Source of the DNA: CADEDH01 sp963732695
GTDB taxonomy: Bacteria > Actinomycetota > Acidimicrobiia > Acidimicrobiales > SZUA-35
Length of the DNA stretch: 64,000 bases
Assembly: GCA_963732695.1 (NCBI GenBank)
Contig: CAVTAP010000002.1
Location: 16,751 to 80,750, forward strand
Direction: 5' to 3'
Both the position numbers and the translations under genes were made by a program. Numbering within the stretch: position 1 is the stretch's first letter; each line of letters begins with the position of its first letter. This document shows positions 52,212 to 60,591 of the stretch, in pieces. The notes beneath the pieces were generated by a model, which was not told where the DNA came from, did not search any database, and saw only the letters and a list, made by a program, of their open reading frames with translations.

Positions 52212-52733
52212 ATGGGCAACGTGTTCAGCGGCAAGGTGTGGACGTTCGGGGACGACATCAACACCGACCTGGTGATCCCCAACTTCGCCGTGCTCATGAC
52301 CCTGGAGGAGCAGCTCCAGCACTGCTTCTCGGCCAACCGGCCCGAGTGGGTCGACGAGATGTCGGCCGGTGATGTGCTGGTCGTGGGGCGCAACTTCGGG
52401 GTGGGTTCGGCCCGCAACATCGGCGCGGTGTTCCACGGGCTCGGAATCGCGGGCGTGGTCGCCCACTCGTTCAACGGCCTGGGCCTGCGCAACTGCATCA
52501 ACTCGGCCCTGCCCTCGTTGCCATGCCACGGGGTGCTCGACATCTTCACCGAGGGCGACCTCGCCGAGGTCGACTGGACCACCGGCGAGGTCCGCAACCT
52601 CACCACGGGCGCCACCGTCCAGGGCCAGCCGTTGCCCGAGGCGCTCCGGGCCATCGTGCACGGTGGCGGCGTGGAGGGCGTGCTGAGGGCCAGAGGCTAC
52701 CTGGCCGAACCATCGAAGCTGGCGGTGCGGTGA
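52212..52733 (+). CDS. Aconitase/3-isopropylmalate dehydratase small-subunit family (LeuD-like)
   Basis: This 173-aa swivel domain has WTFGDDINTDLVIPNF with the DDxNTD substrate motif, VVGRNFGVGSARNIGAVFHGLGIAGVVAHSF (GVGSAR, where LeuD has GCGSSRE), and ILDIFTEGDLAEVDW. The loss of the Glu-His after GSSR suggests a changed substrate. TGATG overlaps the next PrpD gene. Together with the 50967 large subunit it forms the hydro-lyase. Confidence 0.9.
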   Translation: MGNVFSGKVWTFGDDINTDLVIPNFAVLMTLEEQLQHCFSANRPEWVDEMSAGDVLVVGRNFGVGSARNIGAVFHGLGIAGVVAHSFNGLGLRNCINSALPSLPCHGVLDIFTEGDLAEVDWTTGEVRNLTTGATVQGQPLPEALRAIVHGGGVEGVLRARGYLAEPSKLAVR

Positions 52734-54058
52734 TGGCGGCGTCGGTCACCCACCAGATGGCCGAGTGGGTCGTGGAGGTCCCGACCGCCGACGTGCCGCC
52801 CGTCGCCGCCGAGCGGGTCGGCAACCTCGTGCTCGACTCGATCGGCAACCAGTTCGCCGGCATGGCGGCACCCACCGGGCAGCTGCTGTCGCAGTGGGTG
52901 CGGGCCCAACGGGCGGCACCGGAGTGCACGGTGGCGGCCGCGGACTACCGCACCACACCGGCGCTGGCCACGCTCGTCAACGGCGCAGCGTCACACGCGC
53001 TCGAGAACGACGACATCGCCACCTTCAGCAGTCACCCGAACAGCCCGCTCACCGCGTCGGCGCTGGCCCTGGGCGAGAAGTTGGCCTCCGCAGGGGCCGA
53101 GGTGGTGGCGGCCTGGGCGATCGGATGGGAGGTCACCGGGCAAACCATGAAGGTCGTCCAGGGGCCCACGGGCAACGATCTGATCAACCGTGGGTGGTTC
53201 AACCAGGGCTTCCAGGAGACCCTCGGGGTGGCCGCCCTCGCCTCCCGGCTCCTCGGGCTCACCGTCGACCAGACCCGCATGGCCATCGGCAACGCGGCGT
53301 CGGCCATGGCCGGCATGATGAAGAACCGCGGGACCGACACGAAGGGTTTCACGGCCGGCAGCGCCGCGATGCACGGCGTGATCGCCGCCGAGCTGGCCTC
53401 GACCGGGTTCACCGCCAACCCCGACATCCTCGACGGCGACCTCGGCGTAGCCCGCCTGCTCGGCCTCGACAATGGCGACCCGCAGAAGATGCTCGACGGT
53501 CTCGGCTCGTGGGACCTGGCCACCCGCGGTGCCACCATCCGCCTGCACGCCTGCTGCGGCGCATCCCACTGGAGCATGGACGCCATGCAAGACATCGTGC
53601 GTCGCACGTCGCTCGACGCCGCCGACATCGAGTCCATCGAGGTCCACTTCCCCGACTTCCTCACCGCCATGGTGCCGTTCCACGATCCCGGCACCGGCCT
53701 GGAGGCCAAGTACAGCCTGGAGTACAGCCTGGCCACGGTGGCCATCGACGGCCGTGCCGGCATCCACCAGTTCAGCGATGCCGCGGTGGCTCGCCCCCAA
53801 GCCCGTGACCTGATGCACCGGGTCCGGACCGTGCCCGCTGCGGGCCCGCTCGGCAGCACCGTGGTGGTCACGATGCGTGACGGCGCCCGGCACGAGAGCA
53901 GCGCCAATCGCACCCACGGGCACCCGACCGATCCGCTGAGCCAGGACGAGATCCTGGCCAAGTTCGCCGAGTGCGCCGAGACGTCGGCCTCGGCGGGCCA
54001 GCCGGCCCGGATCGTCGACCTGTGTGCCGCGACTGTCGACACTCGACGACGTGGGTGA
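52733..54058 (+). CDS. MmgE/PrpD family protein (2 of 2)
   Basis: This 441-aa second PrpD paralogue is only distantly similar to the first. It has MAEWVVEVPTADVPPVAAERVGNLVLDSIGNQFAG, LVNGAASHALENDDIATFSSHPNSPLTASALALGE, AWAIGWEVTGQTM, GAATIRLHACCGASH-type CLHACCGASHW with a Cys pair, and LMHRVRTVP. The family includes 2-methylcitrate dehydratase and cis-aconitate decarboxylase. Having two copies flanking an aconitase-like pair suggests dehydration/hydration of a branched tri- or dicarboxylate in a methylcitrate-like scheme; that is inferred. It overlaps the LeuD-like stop by one base (TGATG). Confidence 0.88.
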   Translation: MAASVTHQMAEWVVEVPTADVPPVAAERVGNLVLDSIGNQFAGMAAPTGQLLSQWVRAQRAAPECTVAAADYRTTPALATLVNGAASHALENDDIATFSSHPNSPLTASALALGEKLASAGAEVVAAWAIGWEVTGQTMKVVQGPTGNDLINRGWFNQGFQETLGVAALASRLLGLTVDQTRMAIGNAASAMAGMMKNRGTDTKGFTAGSAAMHGVIAAELASTGFTANPDILDGDLGVARLLGLDNGDPQKMLDGLGSWDLATRGATIRLHACCGASHWSMDAMQDIVRRTSLDAADIESIEVHFPDFLTAMVPFHDPGTGLEAKYSLEYSLATVAIDGRAGIHQFSDAAVARPQARDLMHRVRTVPAAGPLGSTVVVTMRDGARHESSANRTHGHPTDPLSQDEILAKFAECAETSASAGQPARIVDLCAATVDTRRRG

Positions 54059-54084
54059 GCTCTCCCGTGCGATCGGAGCCACCG

Positions 54085-55741
54085 ATGCATGACCTGATCA
54101 TCACCGGCGGCCTGGTGGTCGACGGTACCGGCCGGTCGGCCTTCGCCGCCGACGTGGCCATCGACGAGGGCCGCATCACGGTGGTCGGCGAGGTCGACGA
54201 GCGCGGCCCGCCGCACCATCGACGCCAGCGGCCACGTCGTGTCGCCCGGCTTCATCGACGCTCACACGCACTACGACGCCCAGCTCCTGTGGGACCCGTC
54301 GGCCAACCCGTCGACCGCGCACGGGATCACCACCATCCTCACCGGCAATTGCGGGTACACCCTCGCCCCGGTCCGGCCCGCCGACCAGGACTACCTGATG
54401 GGGCTGTTCGCGGCGGCCGAGGAGGTCCCCAAGGCCGCCCTGGCCCGGTTCGCACCCCTGCCCTGGGAGTCGTTCCCCGAGTACGTCGACTGGATGCGCG
54501 GCAGGCTCGGGATCAACGTCGTGACCCAGATCGGCCACAGCGCGGTGCGCCGCTACGTCATGGGCGAGGCGGCGCAGGAGCGGGCGGCCACTCCCGACGA
54601 GATCGCCGCCATGGCGGAGCTCGTCGATACCGCTCTCGGGGCCGGAGCCATCGGGGTGAGCAGCAGTCAGGCCTCGCACCAGCGGGGCGAGCACGGCGAG
54701 CACATCCCGTCGTTCTTCGCCGAGGCCGCCGAGACCGACGCCCTGGCCGCGGTCGTGCGGCGCCGGGGCGGCCGGCTGGTGTCGATCAACCCGGCCAGCA
54801 AGCGCAGCGGCATCACCGCCGAGGATCAGGCCCGCCTGGTCACCCTGGCCGAGCTGTCCGGCGCCACGGTGTCGTGGAACGACTTCGGCATGGGGACACC
54901 CGACGGCGACAACATGCTGGCCTTCATGGAAGCCGAGCTGGAGCGCGGCCACGAGATCTTGGCCGTGGCCCGCTGTCAGCGGGCCGAGACCCGCTTCACC
55001 CTCAAGAAGCTGTCGGCGGTGTTCGCCACGTCCGAGACGTGGGTCGACCTGTCCCGGCTGGAGCCGTCGGACAAGCTGGTCGCCCTCGCCGACCCCGAGT
55101 GGCGCACCCAGCTGGGCGCGTTCTGGGACACGGCGCCGTTCATGGCCCGGGTCTCGGTGGAGCGGGCGGGCAGTCCGGTCACCGCGATGCTCGAGGGTCG
55201 ACTGCTGTCCGACATCGCCGCCGAGCGAGGGGTGACCCCGGCCGACGTGATGTTCGACATCGCCATCGAGGACCACCTGGAGACCTTCTTCGCCATCACG
55301 GGGCCCGTCGACCTCGACGAGAGCCGGCTGGAGCGCATCCTCAAGAGCCCCGCCACCCTCGTGGGGATCTCCGACGGCGGCGCCCACCTGCAGACCTTCG
55401 CGGGAGGCGACTACACCAGCTACTTCCTGGCCCACTGGGTGCGAGCCAAGGGGGCGTTCACCCTGGAGGAGGCGGTGGCGGCGTTGACCTCGCGCATCGC
55501 CGCCTTCCTGGGACTCACCGACCGGGGCACCATCGAGGTCGGCCAGGCCGCCGACATCGTGGTGTTCGACCCCGACACCATCGCGCCGCTGGGTCTGATG
55601 ACCCTCGACGACATCCCCGGCGGAGGCACGCGCATGACGAAGAACGCCGCCGGCATCCCCTGGGTGCTGGTCAACGGCGAGCCGGTGGTCGAGAACGGTG
55701 AGCCCACCGCCGCCCGGCCCGGCGCCGTGCTCGGCGCCTGA
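54085..55741 (+). CDS. D-aminoacylase-type amidohydrolase (urease superfamily), frameshifted at about 54200
   Basis: ATG 54085 opens MHDLIITGGLVVDGTGRSAF, the standard start of N-acyl-D-amino-acid deacylases. The frame derails at VGEVDERG; the next frame continues RTIDASGHVVSPGFIDAHTHYDAQLLWD with the HxH motif, then GNCGYTLAPVRPADQDYL, SDGGAHLQTFAG and DRGTIEVGQAADIVVFDPDT. One surplus base inside GACGAGCGCGGC (54194-54205) explains it; restored length is about 552 aa. It is a metal-dependent hydrolase of an acylated amine or related bond. It closes the PrpD/LeuCD gene run and shares its layout with the gene at 56128. Confidence 0.85.
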
Positions 55742-55805
55742 CATGGGCGGCAACGTGGTCCATGTGCTCGAGCTCGACACCGCGACAGTGGCGTAGGGGA
55801 CGTCC

Positions 55806-56126
55806 GTGGGCTTCTCGCGGGTGTGTGCCGACGGTGACCTGGTCACCGGCGACATGGCGGCGTTCTACGTCGATGAGGTCGAGATCCTCGTCGTGCGCGA
55901 CACCAAGGGCCGGCTGCATGCCCTCAACGGCATCTGCCCGCACGAGGACTACCCACTCGCCTACGGAGACTTCGACGGCACCGTGATCACCTGCGCGAAC
56001 CACTACTGGACCTTCGATGCCACCACCGGCAAGGGCATCAACGCCCCGGGTTGCCATTTGGCCCGGTACGCCCTGTCGGTCGAGAACGGCGAGATCCTCG
56101 TCGATCCCGATGCGGAGGTCACCTGA
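55806..56126 (+). CDS. Rieske-type [2Fe-2S] ferredoxin, possibly with an in-frame TAG upstream
   Basis: This 106-aa protein has Rieske ligands Cys44-x-His46 (CPHEDYPLAYG) and Cys63-x2-His66 (CANHYWTFD). GTG 55806 is the first start after an in-frame TAG at 55794-55796. The codons before that TAG, from ATG 55743, read MGGNVVHVLELDTATVA and match the N-terminal strand of such ferredoxins, so a GAG-to-TAG change may have truncated the gene (E18 to stop), or translation restarts at GTG. It could donate electrons to a Rieske oxygenase or P450. It lies 1 nt after the first D-aminoacylase and just before the second. Confidence 0.85.
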   Translation: MGFSRVCADGDLVTGDMAAFYVDEVEILVVRDTKGRLHALNGICPHEDYPLAYGDFDGTVITCANHYWTFDATTGKGINAPGCHLARYALSVENGEILVDPDAEVT

Positions 56127-56127
56127 G

Positions 56128-57810
56128 GTGGCTGCCTACGACCTGGTGGTGAGGGGCGGCACCATCGTCGACGGGACTGGAACGCCACGGTGGACCGGCG
56201 ATGTCGCCGTCGCCGGCGACCGCATCGTGGAGCTGGGCGGCCGGGTGGTCGGCACCGGGACCCGAGAGATCGACGCCGACGGGCTCGTGGTGGCGCCCGG
56301 CTTCATCGACGCCCACACCCACATGGACGCCCAGGTGTTCTGGGACGACCTGGGCACCCCCACCTGCTGGCACGGGGTGACCACGGTGGTGATGGGCAAC
56401 TGCGGGTTCACTCTGGCTCCGGTCCGGCCCGACGCTCATGCCCTGGTGGTGCGCAACCTCGAGCGGGCCGAAGACATCGCGCCTGAAGCGCTGGCCCACG
56501 GGATCGACTGGACGTGGTCGACGTTCGCCGAGTACCTCGACGCCGTCGATGCCCGGCCGAAGGGGGTCAACTACATGGCGTCGATCGGGCACTCGGCGTT
56601 GCGGACATGGGCGATGGGGGAGCGGGCCTTCGAGCAGGAGGCGACGGGCGGCGACCTGGCTCTCATGGCGACCGAGCTGCGTTCGGCCCTGGCCGCCGGC
56701 GCAGGGGCGTTCACGACGTCGCGTTCGATGGCCCACAATACGTCCGACGATCGGCCAGTGGCGTCGCGGATCGCGTCGTGGGCCGAGATCGAGGCGCTGG
56801 TCGGGATCGTGGGCCGGGAGAGCCGGGCCATCTTCCAGCTGGCGCCCGAACGAGGTTTCGACCCCGACCAGCACGCCGAGTTCGAGCGTCGGCTGTGCCG
56901 GCTGGCCATCGACGGTGGCGCGCCGATCGTGTTCGGCAAGTTCTCCCACCCGATGCTCCAACCGTCGCTCGATCTGATCGACGAGACGGCGCGGCGTGGT
57001 GGCGACCTGTGGGCCCTGACGCACTGCCGGGGCGTGGTGTCGGCCCAGTCGTTCCGGACCCGGCTCGGGTTCGACAGTCTGGCCGAGTGGCAGGATATGC
57101 GCGGGCTCGCTCTACCGGAGCAGCGGCGCCTGCTCGGTGACCCGGCGGTGCGGGCCCGCCTCGTCCATGCCGCCCACCACGGCAGTTATGGCGTCACCCA
57201 CGGGCCAGAACCCGGCCGGCCCCGGTTCGAGACCATGTCGATCCTCGAGTCACCGTACCTCCCGAACCCCACCGTGGCCGACGAGGCCCGCCGCCGCGGT
57301 GTCGACCCGGTCGAGGCGATGATCGACATCGCCCTGGAGACCGATTTCGACGCCATCTTCCTCCAGCACCTCATGTCGCAGGACGAGGACGAGTTGCTCG
57401 GGCTCATGCGCCACCCGCGCACGGCGATGTGCTTCTCGGACTCGGGCGCCCACGTGAGCCAGATCTTCGACTCGTCGATCTACACCCACCTGCTCGCCTA
57501 CTGGGTCCGCGAGCGGGGGCTGATCGGGCTCGAGGAGGCGGTGCAGATGATGACCTCACGTCCGGCCGACATCTTCCGCCTGGCTGGGCGGGGCCGGCTG
57601 GTCCGGGGCGCGGCGGCCGACCTGTGCGTGTTCGACCCCGACACCGTGGCCCCGCTCCGCCCGACGGTGGTGACCGACCTCCCGGGTGGAGCCCGCCGCT
57701 TCGATCAGCGCTCGGCCGGCATCGCCGCCACGGTGGTGAACGGCCGCGTCCTCACCATCGATGGTGAGGCCACCAGCGAGCGGCCCGGCCGCCTCCTGCG
57801 CGCCGGCTGA
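56128..57810 (+). CDS. D-aminoacylase-type amidohydrolase (urease superfamily)
   Basis: This 560-aa intact paralogue of the gene at 54085 starts VAAYDLVVRGGTIVDGTG. It has HxH in APGFIDAHTHMDAQVFWD, MGNCGFTLAPVRPDAH, the ALTHCRG and SDSGAHVSQIFDS motifs with the late acid residue, and AAADLCVFDPDTVAPLR as the beta-sandwich end. D-aminoacylase-type enzymes cleave N-acyl groups, hydantoin-like rings or carbamates. GTG 56128 starts one base after the Rieske stop with GGAGG upstream. Neighbouring PrpD and dioxygenase genes give no direct substrate clue. Confidence 0.88.
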   Translation: MAAYDLVVRGGTIVDGTGTPRWTGDVAVAGDRIVELGGRVVGTGTREIDADGLVVAPGFIDAHTHMDAQVFWDDLGTPTCWHGVTTVVMGNCGFTLAPVRPDAHALVVRNLERAEDIAPEALAHGIDWTWSTFAEYLDAVDARPKGVNYMASIGHSALRTWAMGERAFEQEATGGDLALMATELRSALAAGAGAFTTSRSMAHNTSDDRPVASRIASWAEIEALVGIVGRESRAIFQLAPERGFDPDQHAEFERRLCRLAIDGGAPIVFGKFSHPMLQPSLDLIDETARRGGDLWALTHCRGVVSAQSFRTRLGFDSLAEWQDMRGLALPEQRRLLGDPAVRARLVHAAHHGSYGVTHGPEPGRPRFETMSILESPYLPNPTVADEARRRGVDPVEAMIDIALETDFDAIFLQHLMSQDEDELLGLMRHPRTAMCFSDSGAHVSQIFDSSIYTHLLAYWVRERGLIGLEEAVQMMTSRPADIFRLAGRGRLVRGAAADLCVFDPDTVAPLRPTVVTDLPGGARRFDQRSAGIAATVVNGRVLTIDGEATSERPGRLLRAG

Positions 57811-57845
57811 TCTTTCCTTCCTCGCCGGCGTGCGTTGAGCTACAG

Positions 57846-57861
57846 TGGCACTCGACTGTCA
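57846..57861 (+). promoter_or_regulatory. Operator 14
   Basis: TGGCACTCGACTGTCA; TACAGT (57841-57846) ends on its first T, a good -10 match. It is 36 nt upstream of the TTG start at 57898. Confidence 0.72.
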
Positions 57862-57897
57862 CTTCGTCCCGCGGTGCTTCGTGGGCGGGAGGTTGCC

Positions 57898-58905
57898 TTG
57901 GGATCGACGCAGCGACCGGCGTTCGGTGTACGTGAACTGTCGCCTCGGCTCGGCGCCGAGATCACAGGGATCGACCTGAGCGGCGACCTCGACGAGTCCA
58001 CCCGGCACGACCTCAGGTTCGTGCTCGACCGCCGTGGGGTGCTCGTCTTCCGCGACGTCGATGTGGACTTCGAGTCGCAGCTCTACCTCGTCGAGTCGCT
58101 CCACCACGACCAGCCGGTGCTGCGTGACACCGCGGACGTCGCCTTCAGCCACGTGTCGAACGTCGAGCCCGACGGTGGGGCGCCGTACGGCCGGCTGATG
58201 TTCCACTGCGACATGATGTGGTCGCCGCTGGCCCACCAGGTCGCCTCGCTCTATGCCGTGGAGGCCGCTCAGCCTTCGGTTCCCACGACGTTCGTCAGCG
58301 GCGTGCACGGGTGGTCCACGCTGAGCGACGACCTGAAGGAACGACTGTCGAGACTCCACGCCGAACACTGGAGCGGCCGGCAAGGTCGAGCGACCGTCGA
58401 CGACGACACGCTCCTCCAACCCGAGTGGTCGACCCTGCGCTCCACCATCACCCCGGTCGCCCTGCGTCACCCCCGTACCGGCGACGTCGTGCTCTACGTG
58501 TGCGAGCAGCAGACGCGCCGCATCGTGGAGCTTCCCGAGCCCGACAGCGACCACCTGCTCGACGAGCTGTTCGCTCACCTCTACAGCCCCGCCCGCGTGT
58601 TCGAGCACCCGTGGCGCACGGGTGACCTGGTGGTGTGGGACAACCAGCTGGTACAGCACGGCCGTCCCTACGTCACCGCGGGCGGGCCGGCCCGGACACT
58701 GCGCAAGGTCCACGCGCCCCGCAACCTGGTCCGGCTCATCGGGTCGCCCACCTACGAGACGGCCGGCGCCCCGGGAGAGCGGGATGAGATGCGCCTGCTG
58801 ACCCTGGGGACCGACGCCGACGGGCGGTCGCGCCTCGACGAGGTGTCGGCAGGGCGGGGAGCGCCTCCGGCGAATCGTGAAACGGAGAGGACCACGAACC
58901 CGTGA
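57898..58905 (+). CDS. TauD/TfdA family Fe(II)/2-oxoglutarate dioxygenase (3 of 4)
   Basis: This 335-aa protein has iron ligands His103 and Asp105 in LMFHCDMMW and His254 in LVQHGRP. Open frame exists upstream from TTG 57835, but TTG 57898 is chosen because GGGAGG lies 5 nt before it and homologues start near FGVRELSPRLGAEITG. A ~35-residue Asp/Arg/Glu-rich tail (TLGTDADGRSRLDEVSAGRG) is absent from the other three copies. It is tandem with copy 4, whose GTG overlaps its stop by 4 nt. Confidence 0.88.
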   Translation: MGSTQRPAFGVRELSPRLGAEITGIDLSGDLDESTRHDLRFVLDRRGVLVFRDVDVDFESQLYLVESLHHDQPVLRDTADVAFSHVSNVEPDGGAPYGRLMFHCDMMWSPLAHQVASLYAVEAAQPSVPTTFVSGVHGWSTLSDDLKERLSRLHAEHWSGRQGRATVDDDTLLQPEWSTLRSTITPVALRHPRTGDVVLYVCEQQTRRIVELPEPDSDHLLDELFAHLYSPARVFEHPWRTGDLVVWDNQLVQHGRPYVTAGGPARTLRKVHAPRNLVRLIGSPTYETAGAPGERDEMRLLTLGTDADGRSRLDEVSAGRGAPPANRETERTTNP

Positions 58906-59759
58906 CGCAGCTGACGACCCGAGATCTGACCCCGGCGTTCGGGAGCGAGGTGATCGGCGTCGACCTGTCCGTCGACCTCGAGGCCCCGACGCTGGCCACG
59001 CTCCGCGAGGTCTTCGATCGGCGGGGGGTGCTGGTGTTTCGCGACGCCGACCTCAGCCACTCCCAGCAGGTGCGACTGTGTCGAGCCCTGTGCGACGACG
59101 CCACCGACGGCCCCACCGACGACGCTATGCCGGAAGACCGATGGTACATCTCCAACAAGCGGGACAAGTCCGCGGCCCCGTTCGGGCGCCTGCAGTTCCA
59201 CTCCGACACCATGTGGGCGAGCGATCCGTGCCTGGTGTTGTCGTTGTACGGGGTCGAGGTCGACCAGCCCGCCGTGCCCACGACGTTCGTCAGCGCGACG
59301 CACGCCTGGACCACCCTGCCCGACGCGCTGCGGCAGCGGGTCGCCGGGCTGCGCGTCCTGCACACCGCCGGCGAGGTCCGCCGCGGTGACCTGTCTGACG
59401 TGCTGGTGACCGTGGTGGAGGCGCCGCCCTCGACCATCACGTCGGTCGGCCATCCTCATCCGCGCACCGCGGACACCATCCTGTACGCGTGCGAGCAGAT
59501 GACCAGAGAGGTGGTCGGGATGGCTCCCGACGAGAGTGAGAACCTGCTCGAGGAGCTGTTCGATCATCTGTACGCTCCGTCGGCGCAGTTCCACCACGAA
59601 TGGCGCACCGACGATCTGGTGGTGTGGGACAACGTGGCCATCCAACACGCCCGCCGCAACGTGGCCGCCGACGGCCCGACGCGGACCCTGCGCAAGGTGG
59701 GATGCCCGCTGCCGTCGCTCGCGGCCAGCCAGCGACCGGCCTACGAGAAAGCGATGTGA
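58902..59759 (+). CDS. TauD/TfdA family Fe(II)/2-oxoglutarate dioxygenase (4 of 4)
   Basis: This 285-aa protein has iron ligands His100 and Asp102 in LQFHSDTMW and His249 in IQHARR, and Arg in TRTLRKVG. Starts with GTG 58902 overlapping copy 3. It is closest in layout to the copy at 31885 (YISNKRDKSAAPFGRLQFHSD). In copy 4 the segment after the first strands is shorter than in copy 1. Its stop overlaps the SDR start by 4 nt (GTGA), so dioxygenases 3 and 4 and the SDR form one translational block under operator 14. Confidence 0.88.
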   Translation: MTQLTTRDLTPAFGSEVIGVDLSVDLEAPTLATLREVFDRRGVLVFRDADLSHSQQVRLCRALCDDATDGPTDDAMPEDRWYISNKRDKSAAPFGRLQFHSDTMWASDPCLVLSLYGVEVDQPAVPTTFVSATHAWTTLPDALRQRVAGLRVLHTAGEVRRGDLSDVLVTVVEAPPSTITSVGHPHPRTADTILYACEQMTREVVGMAPDESENLLEELFDHLYAPSAQFHHEWRTDDLVVWDNVAIQHARRNVAADGPTRTLRKVGCPLPSLAASQRPAYEKAM

Positions 59760-60577
59760 CCGCCTTCGCCTCCGCCGCCTCCCCGATCGACGGCGCGTTC
59801 TCCCTCGAGGGCAAGGTCGCCATCGTGACCGGTGGCGGCAAAGGCATCGGCGAGGCCATCGCCCGGGTGTTCGCCCGATCGGGAGCTGCGGTTGTCGCGG
59901 TCGCCCGCACGGCGACCGATGTCGAGGAGGTGGCGGCGTCGATCCGGGCCGCCGGTGGTCGGGCCATCGGGTTCGCGGCCGACGTGACCGATCCTGGTGT
60001 GCTGCCGGGTGTCCTGGAGCGAACCGTCGACGAGTTCGACGGTGTCGACGTGGTGGTCAACAACGCCGGTGCGGGAGGCTCGCCGGCTTTCGCCGACACC
60101 CGGCCTGACGACCTTCGTCGGGCGTTCGAGTTGATGGTGGTGGCGCCGTTCGAGCTGACCCGGGTGGCCCTGCCCCACCTGCGGTCGCGCCCCGGGGCGT
60201 CGGTCATCAACCTCAGCTCGGTCGGGGCCCTTCGCTCGACACCCGGCAACCTTGCCCACCACACGTCGAAGGCGGCGCTGGCTCACCTGACCAAGCTCAT
60301 GGCTGCCGACCTGGGCCCGGAGGTGCGGGTCAACGCGCTCGTGCCCGGAGCAGTCGAGACGCCGGGGTTGGCGGGGGTGTTCGGCACCCGGCCCGGGCTG
60401 CGGGACGAGGTGCAGGGGCGCATCCGGCTCGGGCGCCTGGGCACACCCGAGGAGATCGCCTTGGCCGCCGTGTACCTTGCGTCGCCCGCGGCGGCCTGGA
60501 TCACCGGCACCCTGCTGGAGATCCACGGTGGCGCCGTCGACGAGATCGCCCCGGTGAGTCATCGCCGGTCGGAGTGA
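59756..60577 (+). CDS. Short-chain dehydrogenase/reductase
   Basis: This 273-aa classical SDR has TGGGKGIG, NNAG in VVVNNAGAGGSP, Ser in INLSSVGA, HHTSK at the YxxxK position (His replaces Tyr) and ITGTLLEIHGGA. The loss of the catalytic Tyr is notable: the expected YxxxK reads HTSK, so it may be inactive as an oxidoreductase or use another residue. Paralogous to the SDR at 22520, which has YDAAK there. It is coupled to the dioxygenase genes upstream by GTGA. Confidence 0.85.
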   Translation: MTAFASAASPIDGAFSLEGKVAIVTGGGKGIGEAIARVFARSGAAVVAVARTATDVEEVAASIRAAGGRAIGFAADVTDPGVLPGVLERTVDEFDGVDVVVNNAGAGGSPAFADTRPDDLRRAFELMVVAPFELTRVALPHLRSRPGASVINLSSVGALRSTPGNLAHHTSKAALAHLTKLMAADLGPEVRVNALVPGAVETPGLAGVFGTRPGLRDEVQGRIRLGRLGTPEEIALAAVYLASPAAAWITGTLLEIHGGAVDEIAPVSHRRSE

Positions 60578-60591
60578 GCCGCCGCAAGAAC

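Noticed and set aside
50967..52733. Calling the LeuC/LeuD-like genes leucine biosynthesis leuCD
   Set aside because: No leuA or leuB nearby, flanked by PrpD paralogues and under the catabolic operator.
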